Source of the DNA: Bradyrhizobium sp. LTSP849
GTDB taxonomy: Bacteria; Pseudomonadota; Alphaproteobacteria; Rhizobiales; Xanthobacteraceae
NCBI RefSeq assembly: GCF_000938255.1
Contig: NZ_JYMR01000052.1
Location: forward strand, 434,001-498,000
DNA length: 64,000 bases
Reading direction: 5' to 3'
In this document: in pieces, positions 26,812 through 35,186 of the stretch
Position numbering within the stretch: the first letter of the stretch is position 1
Layout: each line of letters opens with the position of its first letter
Position numbers and translations under genes: made by a program
Notes under the pieces: generated by a model
The model's input: only the letters and a program-made list of their open reading frames with translations
Told to the model about the DNA's origin: nothing
Database searches by the model: none

Positions 26812-28272
26812 TTAAATCACATCCGCCATGAATGCGGCCAGCGCGTCGCGGTCCGCCGCAGGCATCGTCAACCCGAGCTTGGAGCGGCGCCACAGGATAT
26901 CGTCCGGAAAGCGCGCCCATTCGTGGCTCATCAGATAACGCGCCTCGGCGCCGGTGAGCTCGGGGCCGAAGGCCGGGCCAAGCTCGTCACGTGTCTTCGC
27001 CTCGCCGAGCACAGCCGATAGCCGCGAGCCATAGGCCGCGACCAGCCGCTGGGCCTGCGTCTCCGCGAGAAAGCGCCAACGGTCGCGCGCGAGGTCGACC
27101 TCGGTCTCGAAACGATCCCAGGCAAAATCTCCGCCGGGCAACGCGGCGCCTGCCGTCCAGCGCGGCGACATCGGATAAAACGGCGTCAGCCGCGTCACTG
27201 CCTGCTCCGCGCGCAGGCGCGATGTGGTGACGTCGCCGCCGAACATCGTGAGCAGCGGCGCCTTGCGCCGTCGCGCGTGGAACAGCGTTGTCCCGTCGCG
27301 TCGTCGCGCGGATGCCGGCGTCAGATTGACGCCGGAGACCGTCCGCACCACATCCGTCGGCGCGACGCGCTCGCGAAAATAACGGCTCGCCGCCTCGCAG
27401 AGATAGCTGACATCGGCACCCGGTATCGCGACGATCGCGGGATCGCCCGTGAAGGCGTGCGTGATCGTACCTATCAACGTGAAGTCGCGCTCGAAGGGGC
27501 TCGCGAAGATCAGCCGCCCATCATTGTTCTGGAAGACATAGACGTTGTCAGATTCGAACAGCCGCGGCACGATGATCTGGCTCATCTGCATGGCCGCCAT
27601 GGCGGGTTGCGGCTGCCGCAGCACGGTGTCCGCGACCATCGAGGTCCAGCCGCCGGTGGCATTGGCCAGCGCGCGCGTGGTGATCACCCGGCGATGACCG
27701 CGATCGATCACCGCTAGCCGCCAGATATCGGCCCTGTCGGCGCGCACGCAGCGTGCCCCGGTCCGGATCTCGGCGCCGTGCTCAGTGGCGTCCAGCGCCG
27801 TGAGCACCACCAGGCGGGAATCGTCGACGACGCAGTCGGCATATTCGAAGGCGATGCCGAACGGACGCTTCAGGGCATTGCCGACCGGATGATGCGTGAT
27901 GTCGAGTGTGGCCGATCCCGGCAGGCCGCTCCGGCTCGCGAGGCTGTCATAGACGAACAGGCCGGCACGCAGCAGCCAGGGCGGACGTTCGTCGGAATGG
28001 GCGGGGATCACGAAACGCATCGGCCGGACCAGATGCGGCGCGATCCGGAGCCAGGTCCGGCGCTCGGAGAGCGCCCGGCGCACGCGCCAGAAGCCGCGCC
28101 GCTCCAGCACCGACAGATCGCCGTGGATCAACCGCGGCGTCGCCGACGAAGCAGCACCGCCAAGATCGCCCTGCTCGATCAAAATCACCCGGAGGCCGCG
28201 GCCCGCAGCATCGCGTGCGAGGCTGACACCGTTCAGGCCGCCGCCGATAATCGCGAGGTCGTAATCCGCCAT
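26812..28272 (-). CDS. GlpD-like FAD-dependent oxidase with altered active-site motifs
   Basis: A 486-residue protein aligned along its length with aerobic glycerol-3-phosphate dehydrogenase. The FAD motif is intact (LAIIGGGLNGVSLARDAAGR). However, positions that are nearly invariant in GlpD differ: the HGGLRYLE motif reads HGDLSVLE, SGVRPL reads SGVNLT, and FGGKLTTYR reads FGGDVTTSR. It may therefore oxidise a different substrate. Many annotators would call it glpD; I leave the symbol blank. It has no glpF, glpK or glpR neighbour and converges with the antitoxin-like gene. Confidence 0.75.
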   Translation of the reverse strand: MADYDLAIIGGGLNGVSLARDAAGRGLRVILIEQGDLGGAASSATPRLIHGDLSVLERRGFWRVRRALSERRTWLRIAPHLVRPMRFVIPAHSDERPPWLLRAGLFVYDSLASRSGLPGSATLDITHHPVGNALKRPFGIAFEYADCVVDDSRLVVLTALDATEHGAEIRTGARCVRADRADIWRLAVIDRGHRRVITTRALANATGGWTSMVADTVLRQPQPAMAAMQMSQIIVPRLFESDNVYVFQNNDGRLIFASPFERDFTLIGTITHAFTGDPAIVAIPGADVSYLCEAASRYFRERVAPTDVVRTVSGVNLTPASARRRDGTTLFHARRRKAPLLTMFGGDVTTSRLRAEQAVTRLTPFYPMSPRWTAGAALPGGDFAWDRFETEVDLARDRWRFLAETQAQRLVAAYGSRLSAVLGEAKTRDELGPAFGPELTGAEARYLMSHEWARFPDDILWRRSKLGLTMPAADRDALAAFMADVI

Positions 28273-28311
28273 GAAGCCGTCGAGAAGGAGCGAGATAAGC
28301 TCCCGCCATCA

Positions 28312-28417
28312 CTAGAGCCATTTCCATTCCGATGAAATCGGAACGGGGCTCTGGATTCTTGTTTTGACGGGTTTTCTTTAGGCGAACCGGGATCCACTTC
28401 GCTCGAAAACGCTCTAG
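28312..28417. repeat. 106-bp dispersed element with 7-bp terminal inverted repeats
   Basis: The ends are CTAGAGC (28312-28318) and GCTCTAG (28411-28417). Inside, TTCCGAT/ATCGGAA form a hairpin at 28327-28343. The right half (28361-28414) matches 63901-63954 with about 7 differences in 54 positions, and contains the core AACCGGGATCCACTT (28385-28399). The right end overlaps the stop codon of the adjacent EAL gene. Confidence 0.75.
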
Positions 28418-31101
28418 CCGGTCTTGAGCGCAAGCTCCATGGCCTCGGTACGGCCGACGAGGCCGGCATATTGCCCGATCGGCAGCGGCTTGCCGAGCAG
28501 ATAGCCCTGCACGCCGTCGCAGCCTTCCTTGGCAAGGAAGGTGAGCTGCTCGACGGTCTCGACGCCCTCGGCGATGATCGACATTTCCAGGCCGTGGCCG
28601 AGATCGATCACGGCGCAGACGATCGCCGCCGATTGCGGGTTGCGGCCAAGATTCATGATGAAGGCGCGGTCGATCTTGATCTTGTCGAACGGGAACGCTT
28701 GGAGATAGCTCAGCGAGGAGTAGCCACTGCCGAAATCGTCCATGGAGATGCGCACGCCGAGCGCCTTCAGCCGGCGCAGCAGCGCCAGGCCGCGATCGAA
28801 ATCCTCGATCAGGACGCCCTCGGTGATTTCGAGCTCGAGCCGGCCGGGCGCAAGCCCGGTCTCGAGCAGGATGGAATGCACCAGCCCGACCAGGTCGCCG
28901 TGCATGAATTGCGCCGGCGATAGATTGACCGCGACCTGGAGCGGTTTCGGCCACGACGCCGCCTCGCGGCAGGCCTGGCGCAAGATCCATTCGCCCATCT
29001 CGACGATCAGGCCGCTTTCCTCCGCGATCGGGATGAATTCGGCCGGCGAGACCTGGCCACGCACCGGATGCGCCCAGCGCGCCAGCGCCTCGAAGCCGAT
29101 GATCTCGCTCTCGGCGACGCTGTGGCGCGCGATGCCCTGCGGCTGGAACGCGAGCGACAGCTCGCCATTCTTGATCGCCTTCGAGAGGTCCTGATGCAGC
29201 ACGCGGCGGTCGCGGATCTGCTGGTCCATCTCCGGCTGGTAGAGGCTGATCGTGCCGCGCGACTTCTGCTTGGCGCGGAACAGCGCGGCGCCGGCATTGG
29301 CGAGCAGCGAGGCACCGTCTGCGCCATTATGCGGGAAGATCGACATGCCGGTGGTGACGCCGGCGCGCACCGCACGGCCGTCGATCTGGAATTCCTGGGC
29401 GATGGCGTCGCCAAGCTGCTGCGCCAGCGCGAGGCCCGCCTCAGGCTGCTTGCCGTCGATGATCAGGCCGAACTCGTCGCCGGAGAGGCGCGCCACCACG
29501 CCGCCGCGTGCGGCGTCCTGGAGCCGCTGGGCCACCTCAACGAGGAGCTTGTCGCCGAGCGCATGACCGAAGACGTCATTGACCTCCTTCAACCCGTCGA
29601 GATCGATGCAGAGGACGGCGAACTCCTCGTCGGTGCCCTCGCAGGCCTCGATCATCTGGGTCAGCGCCTGAAGGAAGGCGGCGCGGTTCGGCAGGTCGGT
29701 GAGGCCGTCATGATAGGCCATGTGCGCCATGCGCGACTCGGTCTGCCGCCGGTCGGTGACGTCCTCGTGGGTCTTGATCAGATATTGCGGCTCGCCGGCA
29801 TCGTTCAGCACGGTGGCGCGGCGGGTGAGGAACAGTCGCAGCCCATCCTTGGTGGAGATCGGATGTTCCTCGGTGACCATCCCACGCTTCTTGATCGCGG
29901 CCTCGTCGCGCGCGATGATCAGCTTTGCTTCCTTGGGATTGAAGATGTCGGACGCGGTCAGTCCGGTGGCTTCCTCGCGCCTGCGGTTGAGGATCGTTTC
30001 CGCGCTGCGATTGGCAAGCAGATAACGGCCATCCTTGACCTGCTCCACGATCAGCGCCACCGGGATGTTGTCGACCACCAGCTCGAGGAATTTCTTGGTG
30101 CTCTCGAGCTCCTGCGAGAGCGAGCGGCGATCGGTGATGTCCTCGAACAGGAGCAGCAGAAATTCGGGCCGGTTGCTTTCGTTGCGGACCACGATCCGGA
30201 TCGAGGCGACCATGCGGCGCGTCCCGCCGAGCTCGACCTCGAATTCATTGCGATACTGGCCGGCTGGCGCCACGAGCGCAGACCGGTCGGCAGCCTCGAT
30301 GCTCGCCGCCGTGGCGAGCGGGAACAGCTCCCGCGCGTTCTTGCCGACGGCATGGTCCCGCGAGAAACCCCAGAAGCGCTCATAGGCGCTGTTGGCGAAG
30401 ATGTAACGGCCATCCTCGATGGTCTTGGCGGCGACGCAGCCCGGCACGTTGTCCAGCACCGATTCCAGGAACTGCTTGGTGGAGGCGAGCTGTCGCGACA
30501 GCCTGCGCTGCTCGCTGACGTCAAGATGGGTGGTCACTGAACCGCCGTTGGGCAGCACGAAATGCTTCACCATGATGGCCCGCCCGTCCGGCAGTTCGGT
30601 GATCAGGCCGTTGGGGCTTGCCGCCTTCTCGTAAAAGTCGTCGTTGGAGACACCACCGATGACCCCGCGCTTGCGCCGGAGCTCCAGGATGTCATAGCCG
30701 TTCATGTTGGCCCAGAGATCCGACCGCGACAGCCCGTAGATCTCGAGATAGCGGTCGTTGCAGAAGATGATGCTCCGCTGCGCATCCGTCATCATCACGC
30801 CCTGGTTGAGATTGTTCATGGCGGAGGAGACAAAGGCGTTGCGCCGCAACTGGGACCGCTTGGCGCGGCGCAACGCGGAATGAATCCACAGCGCGACAGC
30901 GGCCAGAAGCGAACACACGACAATGCCGCCGATCAGGCCTTCCCAGACCAGGCTGGGATCGAGCCCGTCCAGATAGGCGCTCGGGGCAAATTGTTCGGAC
31001 AACGCATAGGCGCGCGCGGGCGTGATCGCGGCGCCCAGGCACACGACGGCCTGCACAGCAATCAGAACAGTGCTGCCAGCGTGCCAGTTCTTCTCAGCCA
31101 T
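28414..31101 (-). CDS. PAS-GGDEF-EAL cyclic-di-GMP signalling protein
   Basis: An 895-residue membrane protein. Two hydrophobic N-terminal segments (about 10-30 and 50-70) precede three PAS domains (about 85-195, 205-325, 330-450), a GGDEF domain (about 455-620) and an EAL domain (about 640-885). The cyclase motif reads SGDEF (ARLSGDEFGLII), a variant that may be weak or inactive. The phosphodiesterase motif is intact (GFEALARW; later EITEGVLIEDF and DDFGSGYSSLSYL). The likely net role is c-di-GMP breakdown, gated by PAS signals. The stop codon lies in a dispersed repeat. It is divergent from the LhgO-like gene. Confidence 0.92.
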   Translation of the reverse strand: MAEKNWHAGSTVLIAVQAVVCLGAAITPARAYALSEQFAPSAYLDGLDPSLVWEGLIGGIVVCSLLAAVALWIHSALRRAKRSQLRRNAFVSSAMNNLNQGVMMTDAQRSIIFCNDRYLEIYGLSRSDLWANMNGYDILELRRKRGVIGGVSNDDFYEKAASPNGLITELPDGRAIMVKHFVLPNGGSVTTHLDVSEQRRLSRQLASTKQFLESVLDNVPGCVAAKTIEDGRYIFANSAYERFWGFSRDHAVGKNARELFPLATAASIEAADRSALVAPAGQYRNEFEVELGGTRRMVASIRIVVRNESNRPEFLLLLFEDITDRRSLSQELESTKKFLELVVDNIPVALIVEQVKDGRYLLANRSAETILNRRREEATGLTASDIFNPKEAKLIIARDEAAIKKRGMVTEEHPISTKDGLRLFLTRRATVLNDAGEPQYLIKTHEDVTDRRQTESRMAHMAYHDGLTDLPNRAAFLQALTQMIEACEGTDEEFAVLCIDLDGLKEVNDVFGHALGDKLLVEVAQRLQDAARGGVVARLSGDEFGLIIDGKQPEAGLALAQQLGDAIAQEFQIDGRAVRAGVTTGMSIFPHNGADGASLLANAGAALFRAKQKSRGTISLYQPEMDQQIRDRRVLHQDLSKAIKNGELSLAFQPQGIARHSVAESEIIGFEALARWAHPVRGQVSPAEFIPIAEESGLIVEMGEWILRQACREAASWPKPLQVAVNLSPAQFMHGDLVGLVHSILLETGLAPGRLELEITEGVLIEDFDRGLALLRRLKALGVRISMDDFGSGYSSLSYLQAFPFDKIKIDRAFIMNLGRNPQSAAIVCAVIDLGHGLEMSIIAEGVETVEQLTFLAKEGCDGVQGYLLGKPLPIGQYAGLVGRTEAMELALKTG

Positions 31102-31306
31102 CAGCCACCCGCGATTTCAACTGCGGATTGTCTGGCTTCACGGGTTTGGATCGGGTAAACGCCTGTACGCCCAACAGAAAAATGTGTCCCGAAATACGGC
31201 AATTGCCCTGACATGATAAACGCTTCGTTAATGGAGAACGGCTTCAAAGCGCATTTCCGGGGCAGACCGGCTCCATCGGCACCTTCAGCGAGAATTCTGC
31301 ACAACC

Positions 31307-32410
31307 ATGGATAGGGTCGATAGCGTCGTCATCGGAGCCGGCGTGGTCGGGCTCGCGGTGGCCCGGAAGCTTGCCCAGGCCGGGCACGAGGTGATCGTGC
31401 TCGAAGAAGCCGAGGCCATCGGCACCGTCACCTCCTCGCGCAACAGCGAGGTGATCCATGCCGGGATCTACTACCGCGCCGGAAGCTGGATGGCGCGCAT
31501 GTGCGTCAGCGGCAAGCACGCGCTCTACCGCTACTGCGGCGAACGCGGTATCCCGCACAAGAATTGCGGCAAGCTGATCGTCGCGACCAGCGCGAAAGAG
31601 ACCGAGAAGCTGCAATCGATCAAGGCGCATGCCGAGGCCAATGGCGTGCTCGACATGCAATTGCTCTCGGGGGACGCCGCGCGCGCGCTGGAGCCGGCGC
31701 TTGCCTGTGACGCCGCACTGCTCTCGCCGTCGACGGGCATCATCGACAGCCATGCCTACATGCTCTCGCTGCGCGGCGAGGCCGAGGCGGCAGGCGCGGC
31801 TTTTGCGTTTCACACGCCCCTGATCCGCGCCAAGGTCGCGGGCGGCGTCATCGAGATCGACGCCGGCGGCGAAGCGCCGATGACGCTGCAATGCAGCCTG
31901 CTCGTCAACGCCGCCGGGCTTTCGGCGACGACCGTCGCGCGCCACATCGACGGCATGCCGCTGGATCGGATTCCACCGGCCTATCTCGCCAAGGGCAATT
32001 ACTTCAGTTGCAACGCGAGAGCGCCGTTCTCGCACCTGATCTATCCGGTGCCCGAGCCCGGCGGGCTCGGCGTGCATCTGACGCTGGACATGGCGGGTCA
32101 GGCGCGTTTCGGTCCCGACGTCGAGTGGATCGAGACGATCGACTATGAGGTCGATCCGTCGCGCGCCGAGCGCTTCTATCCGGCGATCCGCAAATACTGG
32201 CCGACGCTGCCCGATGGCGCGCTGATGCCGAGCTATTCAGGCATTCGCCCGAAGATCGTGCCGCCCGCTGTCGCCACGCAGGATTTTCTGATGCAGGGTC
32301 CGCGCGACCACGGCGTCGAGGGCCTGGTCAATCTGTTCGGCATCGAATCGCCGGGATTGACGTCGTCGCTTGCAATCGCGGACCACGTCGCCGAGCTCGC
32401 AGGACTCTAA
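31307..32410 (+). CDS. LhgO-like FAD-dependent L-2-hydroxyglutarate oxidase
   Basis: A 367-residue DAO-fold flavoprotein. The FAD motif is VVIGAGVVGLAVARKLAQAG. Further landmarks fit L-2-hydroxyglutarate oxidase/dehydrogenase: TSSRNSEVIHAGIYYRAGSW, PHKNCGKLIVATS, YLAKGNYFSCNARAPFSHLI, GLGVHLTLDMAGQARFGPDV and the C-terminal NLFGIESPGLTSSLAIADHV. The enzyme would return L-2-hydroxyglutarate to 2-oxoglutarate with electrons to oxygen or quinone. The gene stands alone. A different DAO substrate is possible. Confidence 0.85.
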   Translation: MDRVDSVVIGAGVVGLAVARKLAQAGHEVIVLEEAEAIGTVTSSRNSEVIHAGIYYRAGSWMARMCVSGKHALYRYCGERGIPHKNCGKLIVATSAKETEKLQSIKAHAEANGVLDMQLLSGDAARALEPALACDAALLSPSTGIIDSHAYMLSLRGEAEAAGAAFAFHTPLIRAKVAGGVIEIDAGGEAPMTLQCSLLVNAAGLSATTVARHIDGMPLDRIPPAYLAKGNYFSCNARAPFSHLIYPVPEPGGLGVHLTLDMAGQARFGPDVEWIETIDYEVDPSRAERFYPAIRKYWPTLPDGALMPSYSGIRPKIVPPAVATQDFLMQGPRDHGVEGLVNLFGIESPGLTSSLAIADHVAELAGL

Positions 32411-32424
32411 ACGCCGCAAACGCC

Positions 32425-32489
32425 GCGCAACGATGATTGCGCAACGCGCACCTTACAGCAGGGATGAGCGCAAGAACTCCCATCCCTGC
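32425..32489 (+). terminator. Tandem hairpins after the LhgO-like gene
   Basis: GCGCAA/TTGCGC (32425-32442) and GCAGGGATG/CATCCCTGC (32458-32489) are perfect stems of 6 and 9 bp. There is no strong U-run, so these are possible terminators or mRNA stabilisers between the convergent LhgO-like gene and the small DUF465 gene. Confidence 0.4.
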
Positions 32490-32530
32490 GTGAAAGGGTA
32501 CGATCAAACTCTACGCTGTTACGGGGGTTA

Positions 32531-32713
32531 CTAGTGAAGCGTGTCGCCGGTGTGCTTCAGTCGCTCGATCTGGTCCTTGACCATCAACTTCCGGCGCTTC
32601 AACTCAACAATTTGCAGGTCGTCTGTTGAAAGGTGCACGAGAGCGTCGTGCAATTCGTTTTCGAGAGTCTTATGCTTCCGTTCCAATTCAACCAGATGTG
32701 CCTGAATTGTCAT
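32531..32713 (-). CDS. DUF465 (YdcH-like) small coiled-coil protein
   Basis: A 60-residue protein. HLVELERKHKTLENELHDAL is followed by the basic turn LKRRKLMVKDQIERLKHTGD, the two-helix pattern of the DUF465/YdcH family. The function is unknown. The second family member in the window is on the opposite strand at 33044. ATG 32713 is preceded by CGAGGAGGT, a strong ribosome-binding site. Confidence 0.8.
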   Translation of the reverse strand: MTIQAHLVELERKHKTLENELHDALVHLSTDDLQIVELKRRKLMVKDQIERLKHTGDTLH

Positions 32714-33043
32714 TCGAAACCTCCTCGGTAGGGGTGAACCTTGGATTCGATCCGGACGAGCAAGTGTACATCACCGATTCGTTCTGTCGATGGGTATCCG
32801 TCGTCGCAATGTCATTTTTGAAAATTCATATGTAACGAAGCGTGAGTAAGGAACCACGCGGCGAAAAATCCATGATATCAATGCACTTGCGCAAGCCGTG
32901 TTAAACGATCCACCGAAATATCTTGCGAGAGAACGGTACCCGACGACCCAGATCGCTTGCGATCACGACGCGCAAGGACGATAATTTCCACAGGGCATCC
33001 ACAGCCTTAATCTCAAGCTTATCGGTTTTCGGCCACCGCAGAC
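32714..33043. other. AT-richer gap between two DUF465 genes
   Basis: This 330-bp region lies between the divergent DUF465 genes, and must hold promoters for both. It is visibly AT-richer than the genes (for example around 32810-32840). I see no RNA gene, repeat or coding sequence. The short open frames are not convincing. Confidence 0.5.
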
Positions 33044-33250
33044 ATGACCAATGAAGACGAGCGCGAGCTCGAAGCCGAACTCGCCCGGTTGCACCAGGAA
33101 CACCGAGATCTCGATGCGGCGATCGATGCACTGCATCAATCGCCCGCCCCCGACCTGTTGCGGTTACAGCGGTTGAAGAAACGCAAGCTGTTGTTGCGCG
33201 ACCGTATCGCCTTCATTGAAGACCAGATCACGCCTGACATCATCGCCTGA
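33044..33250 (+). CDS. DUF465 (YdcH-like) small coiled-coil protein
   Basis: A 68-residue acidic/basic helical protein: ELEAELARLHQEHRDLDAAI, then LLRLQRLKKRKLLLRDRIAF. The KRKLLLRDRI turn is the DUF465 signature and parallels KRRKLMVKDQI in the gene at 32531. The role is unknown. It heads a rightward run of three small genes (33044, 33354, 33591) with gaps of about 100 and 24 bp. Confidence 0.78.
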   Translation: MTNEDERELEAELARLHQEHRDLDAAIDALHQSPAPDLLRLQRLKKRKLLLRDRIAFIEDQITPDIIA

Positions 33251-33353
33251 TCCACAGCCGTCGCGTTGCGACGAAGCTGCGGCATTTGAATCCGCTTGAC
33301 TCAATCAGAACAAAGAGGGAACATTTGGACCCAACCGGCCCAGGAAAACGCAG

Positions 33354-33566
33354 ATGTCAGCAACCGCCCTCTTCGACAACAGCCACTATGAACAGGCCTG
33401 CGATCAGGCCATCGCGATGTGCGACGGCAATCTGCGCAGCACCATCAAGGCGCTGATCATGGCCAATGAATATCTGGAAGCCGAGCTCGAGGAATTGCAG
33501 GCGGCGATCTCGGCCGGCTGCATTCCGGAGACTTCACGCAGCAAGGCGCGGAGCAGCGCCGCTTAA
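33354..33566 (+). CDS. Small conserved-looking helical protein
   Basis: A 70-residue protein of unknown function: YEQACDQAIAMCDGNLRSTI is followed by KALIMANEYLEAELEELQAA, predicting two helices with an acidic coiled-coil-like second helix. Short versions of this pattern are familiar from rhizobial genomes as hypothetical proteins. Codon use and third-position GC match the neighbours, which supports coding. It is 24 bp before the next small gene. Confidence 0.6.
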   Translation: MSATALFDNSHYEQACDQAIAMCDGNLRSTIKALIMANEYLEAELEELQAAISAGCIPETSRSKARSSAA

Positions 33567-33590
33567 CTCCACCATCCCTGGAGCAACGCC

Positions 33591-33842
33591 ATGTCCGATG
33601 TGACCTATTACGTTGCAATGCCCTTTCTGATCGATGCCGACGGATCGCCTGTCGCCGGCGCGGCCGAGGAATGTCAGTCCTCAACGGCCGCGCTGCGGCG
33701 CGCCGAGATTTTGTCCCGCGGAGCCGGCTGCATCGGCGCGGTCGCGTTCAGCCGCAGCGGCGATCCTATGACCGGCGAATTCGGCGACGCAACGTTGCTA
33801 CGCAAATTCGGCAGCGTGCCGGAAGATCTGGCCACCCTCTAA
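33591..33842 (+). CDS. Small hypothetical protein
   Basis: An 83-residue protein with no recognised domain. It starts SDVTYYVAMPFLIDADGSPV and contains ALRRAEILSRGAGCIGAVAF, suggesting a small alpha/beta fold. It starts after GGAGCAACGCC, a plausible ribosome-binding site. Its stop is 2 bp from the stop of the convergent diguanylate cyclase gene. It is likely to be co-transcribed with the 33354 gene. Confidence 0.6.
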   Translation: MSDVTYYVAMPFLIDADGSPVAGAAEECQSSTAALRRAEILSRGAGCIGAVAFSRSGDPMTGEFGDATLLRKFGSVPEDLATL

Positions 33843-33844
33843 GT

Positions 33845-34609
33845 TCAACTGCTCACAAGTCTGATCCGCGGCTCGTGCCGGCGGTGCGCCTTGCGCACAT
33901 ACATGGCAGCATCGGCCTCTTCCAGCGCGCGGGCTGCATCGGATTGCGGGCCGAGCAGCGCAACACCAGCAGAGGCGCCCGCCGTCACATGCTGGCCGCG
34001 AAAGACGAACGACAATTCGTCGACCGCCTGCTCGAAGATAACGGCCTTCGCCTTGGCGTCGGTCTCGCTGAGATTCCACAACAGCAACGCAAATTCGTCG
34101 CCGCCGAGCCGGCCGACCACATCGGACGCGCGGATCTGCCGCGTCAGCGTGGTCGCGATCGCTTTGAGCACCTCATCGCCGGCGCCATGGCCAAAGGAAT
34201 CGTTGATCGGCTTCAGCCGGTCGACGTCGAGCACGATCAGTGCACCGCTGGCACGGTAGCGCTTCATGTAGGCGATGGCGCGCTGAAGCTCGCGCTCGAA
34301 ACCGCGCCGGTTCGGAATATCCAGCAGGAAGTCGGTGTCGGCCGCCGCTTCGAGTTCCGAGACGCGCCGCAGCGCCCCTTTGAGCTTGGTCCGCAGGCCA
34401 CGGATGGTCGCCTTGATCGCTTCCTTGCCGCCGTCATCGGCGGACGCGCGGCGCCGCGCCGGCGCGGAACGCTTGGGTGCAGCTTTGGCTTGGCTCCCGC
34501 TGGTCGTCCGGCCCTTTTTGGCCTTCGCGGCGGTCGCCCTTTTTGGTTTCCTCATGGGCATCCTGCTCAATGAAGGCTTGCGGGGATTCACCAAGACAGG
34601 ATAGTCCAT
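33845..34609 (-). CDS. Soluble diguanylate cyclase
   Basis: A 254-residue protein. The N-terminal 70 residues are Lys/Ala/Arg-rich with no membrane segment. A short helix (about 62-90) leads into the GGDEF domain (about 92-250) with DIPNRRGFERELQRAIAYMK, LDVDRLKPINDSFGHGAGDE and intact active-site RLGGDEFALLL. It should make c-di-GMP. The start at 34609 is preferred because AAGGAG lies 6 bp upstream; later ATGs at 34561 and 34555 would shorten the basic leader. The leader could bind nucleic acid or act as a localisation tag. It is divergent from purE. Confidence 0.88.
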   Translation of the reverse strand: MDYPVLVNPRKPSLSRMPMRKPKRATAAKAKKGRTTSGSQAKAAPKRSAPARRRASADDGGKEAIKATIRGLRTKLKGALRRVSELEAAADTDFLLDIPNRRGFERELQRAIAYMKRYRASGALIVLDVDRLKPINDSFGHGAGDEVLKAIATTLTRQIRASDVVGRLGGDEFALLLWNLSETDAKAKAVIFEQAVDELSFVFRGQHVTAGASAGVALLGPQSDAARALEEADAAMYVRKAHRRHEPRIRLVSS

Positions 34610-34697
34610 TCCCTTCTCCTTGCCACCGCCTTGCGATCCGCCGGCCGGAACCGTTAATCTGGCCTATGTTTCTGTTTTCCCGAGCACAATTGACGAC

Positions 34698-35186
34698 ATG
34701 ACAGCGCCGATCGCCATCATCATGGGAAGCCAGTCGGACTGGGACACCATGCGGCATGCCGCCGACACGCTTGCAGCGCTCGGCGTCGCCTGTGAATCCC
34801 GCATCGTCTCGGCGCACCGGACCCCAGACCGGCTGTTTGCCTTCGCCAAGGGCGCCAAGGCGGCCGGTTTCAAGGTCATTATCGCCGGCGCCGGCGGCGC
34901 CGCGCATCTGCCCGGCATGGCCGCGGCACTGACGGAACTGCCAGTGTTCGGCGTGCCTGTCGAATCCAGGACGCTCAAGGGCATTGATTCGCTCTATTCG
35001 ATCGTCCAGATGCCAGCCGGCATCCCGGTAGGCACTCTGGCGATCGGCAAGGCCGGCGCGATCAACGCGGCGCTGCTTGCAGCAGCCGTACTGGCGCTGT
35101 CCGATCCGGCTCTGTCCGACCGCCTCGCCGCCTGGCGCAAGGCGCAGACCGAGGCGGTCGCCGAGCGCCCGGAGGATAAGGCGTGA
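34698..35186 (+). CDS. purE: N5-carboxyaminoimidazole ribonucleotide mutase
   Basis: A 162-residue class I PurE, which converts N5-CAIR to CAIR in purine synthesis. The active-site segments MGSQSDWDTMRHAAD, SAHRTPDRLFAFAKGA, IAGAGGAAHLPGMAAAL and LPVFGVPVESRTLKGIDSLY are all present. ATG 34698 begins the usual N-terminus; an upstream in-frame start is not family-like. The stop overlaps the purK GTG by 4 bp. Confidence 0.96.
   Translation: MTAPIAIIMGSQSDWDTMRHAADTLAALGVACESRIVSAHRTPDRLFAFAKGAKAAGFKVIIAGAGGAAHLPGMAAALTELPVFGVPVESRTLKGIDSLYSIVQMPAGIPVGTLAIGKAGAINAALLAAAVLALSDPALSDRLAAWRKAQTEAVAERPEDKA

Noticed and set aside
32985..33030. Two CCACAG-type words resembling DnaA boxes
   Set aside because: Neither matches TTATNCACA closely, and there is no cluster or origin-type gene nearby.
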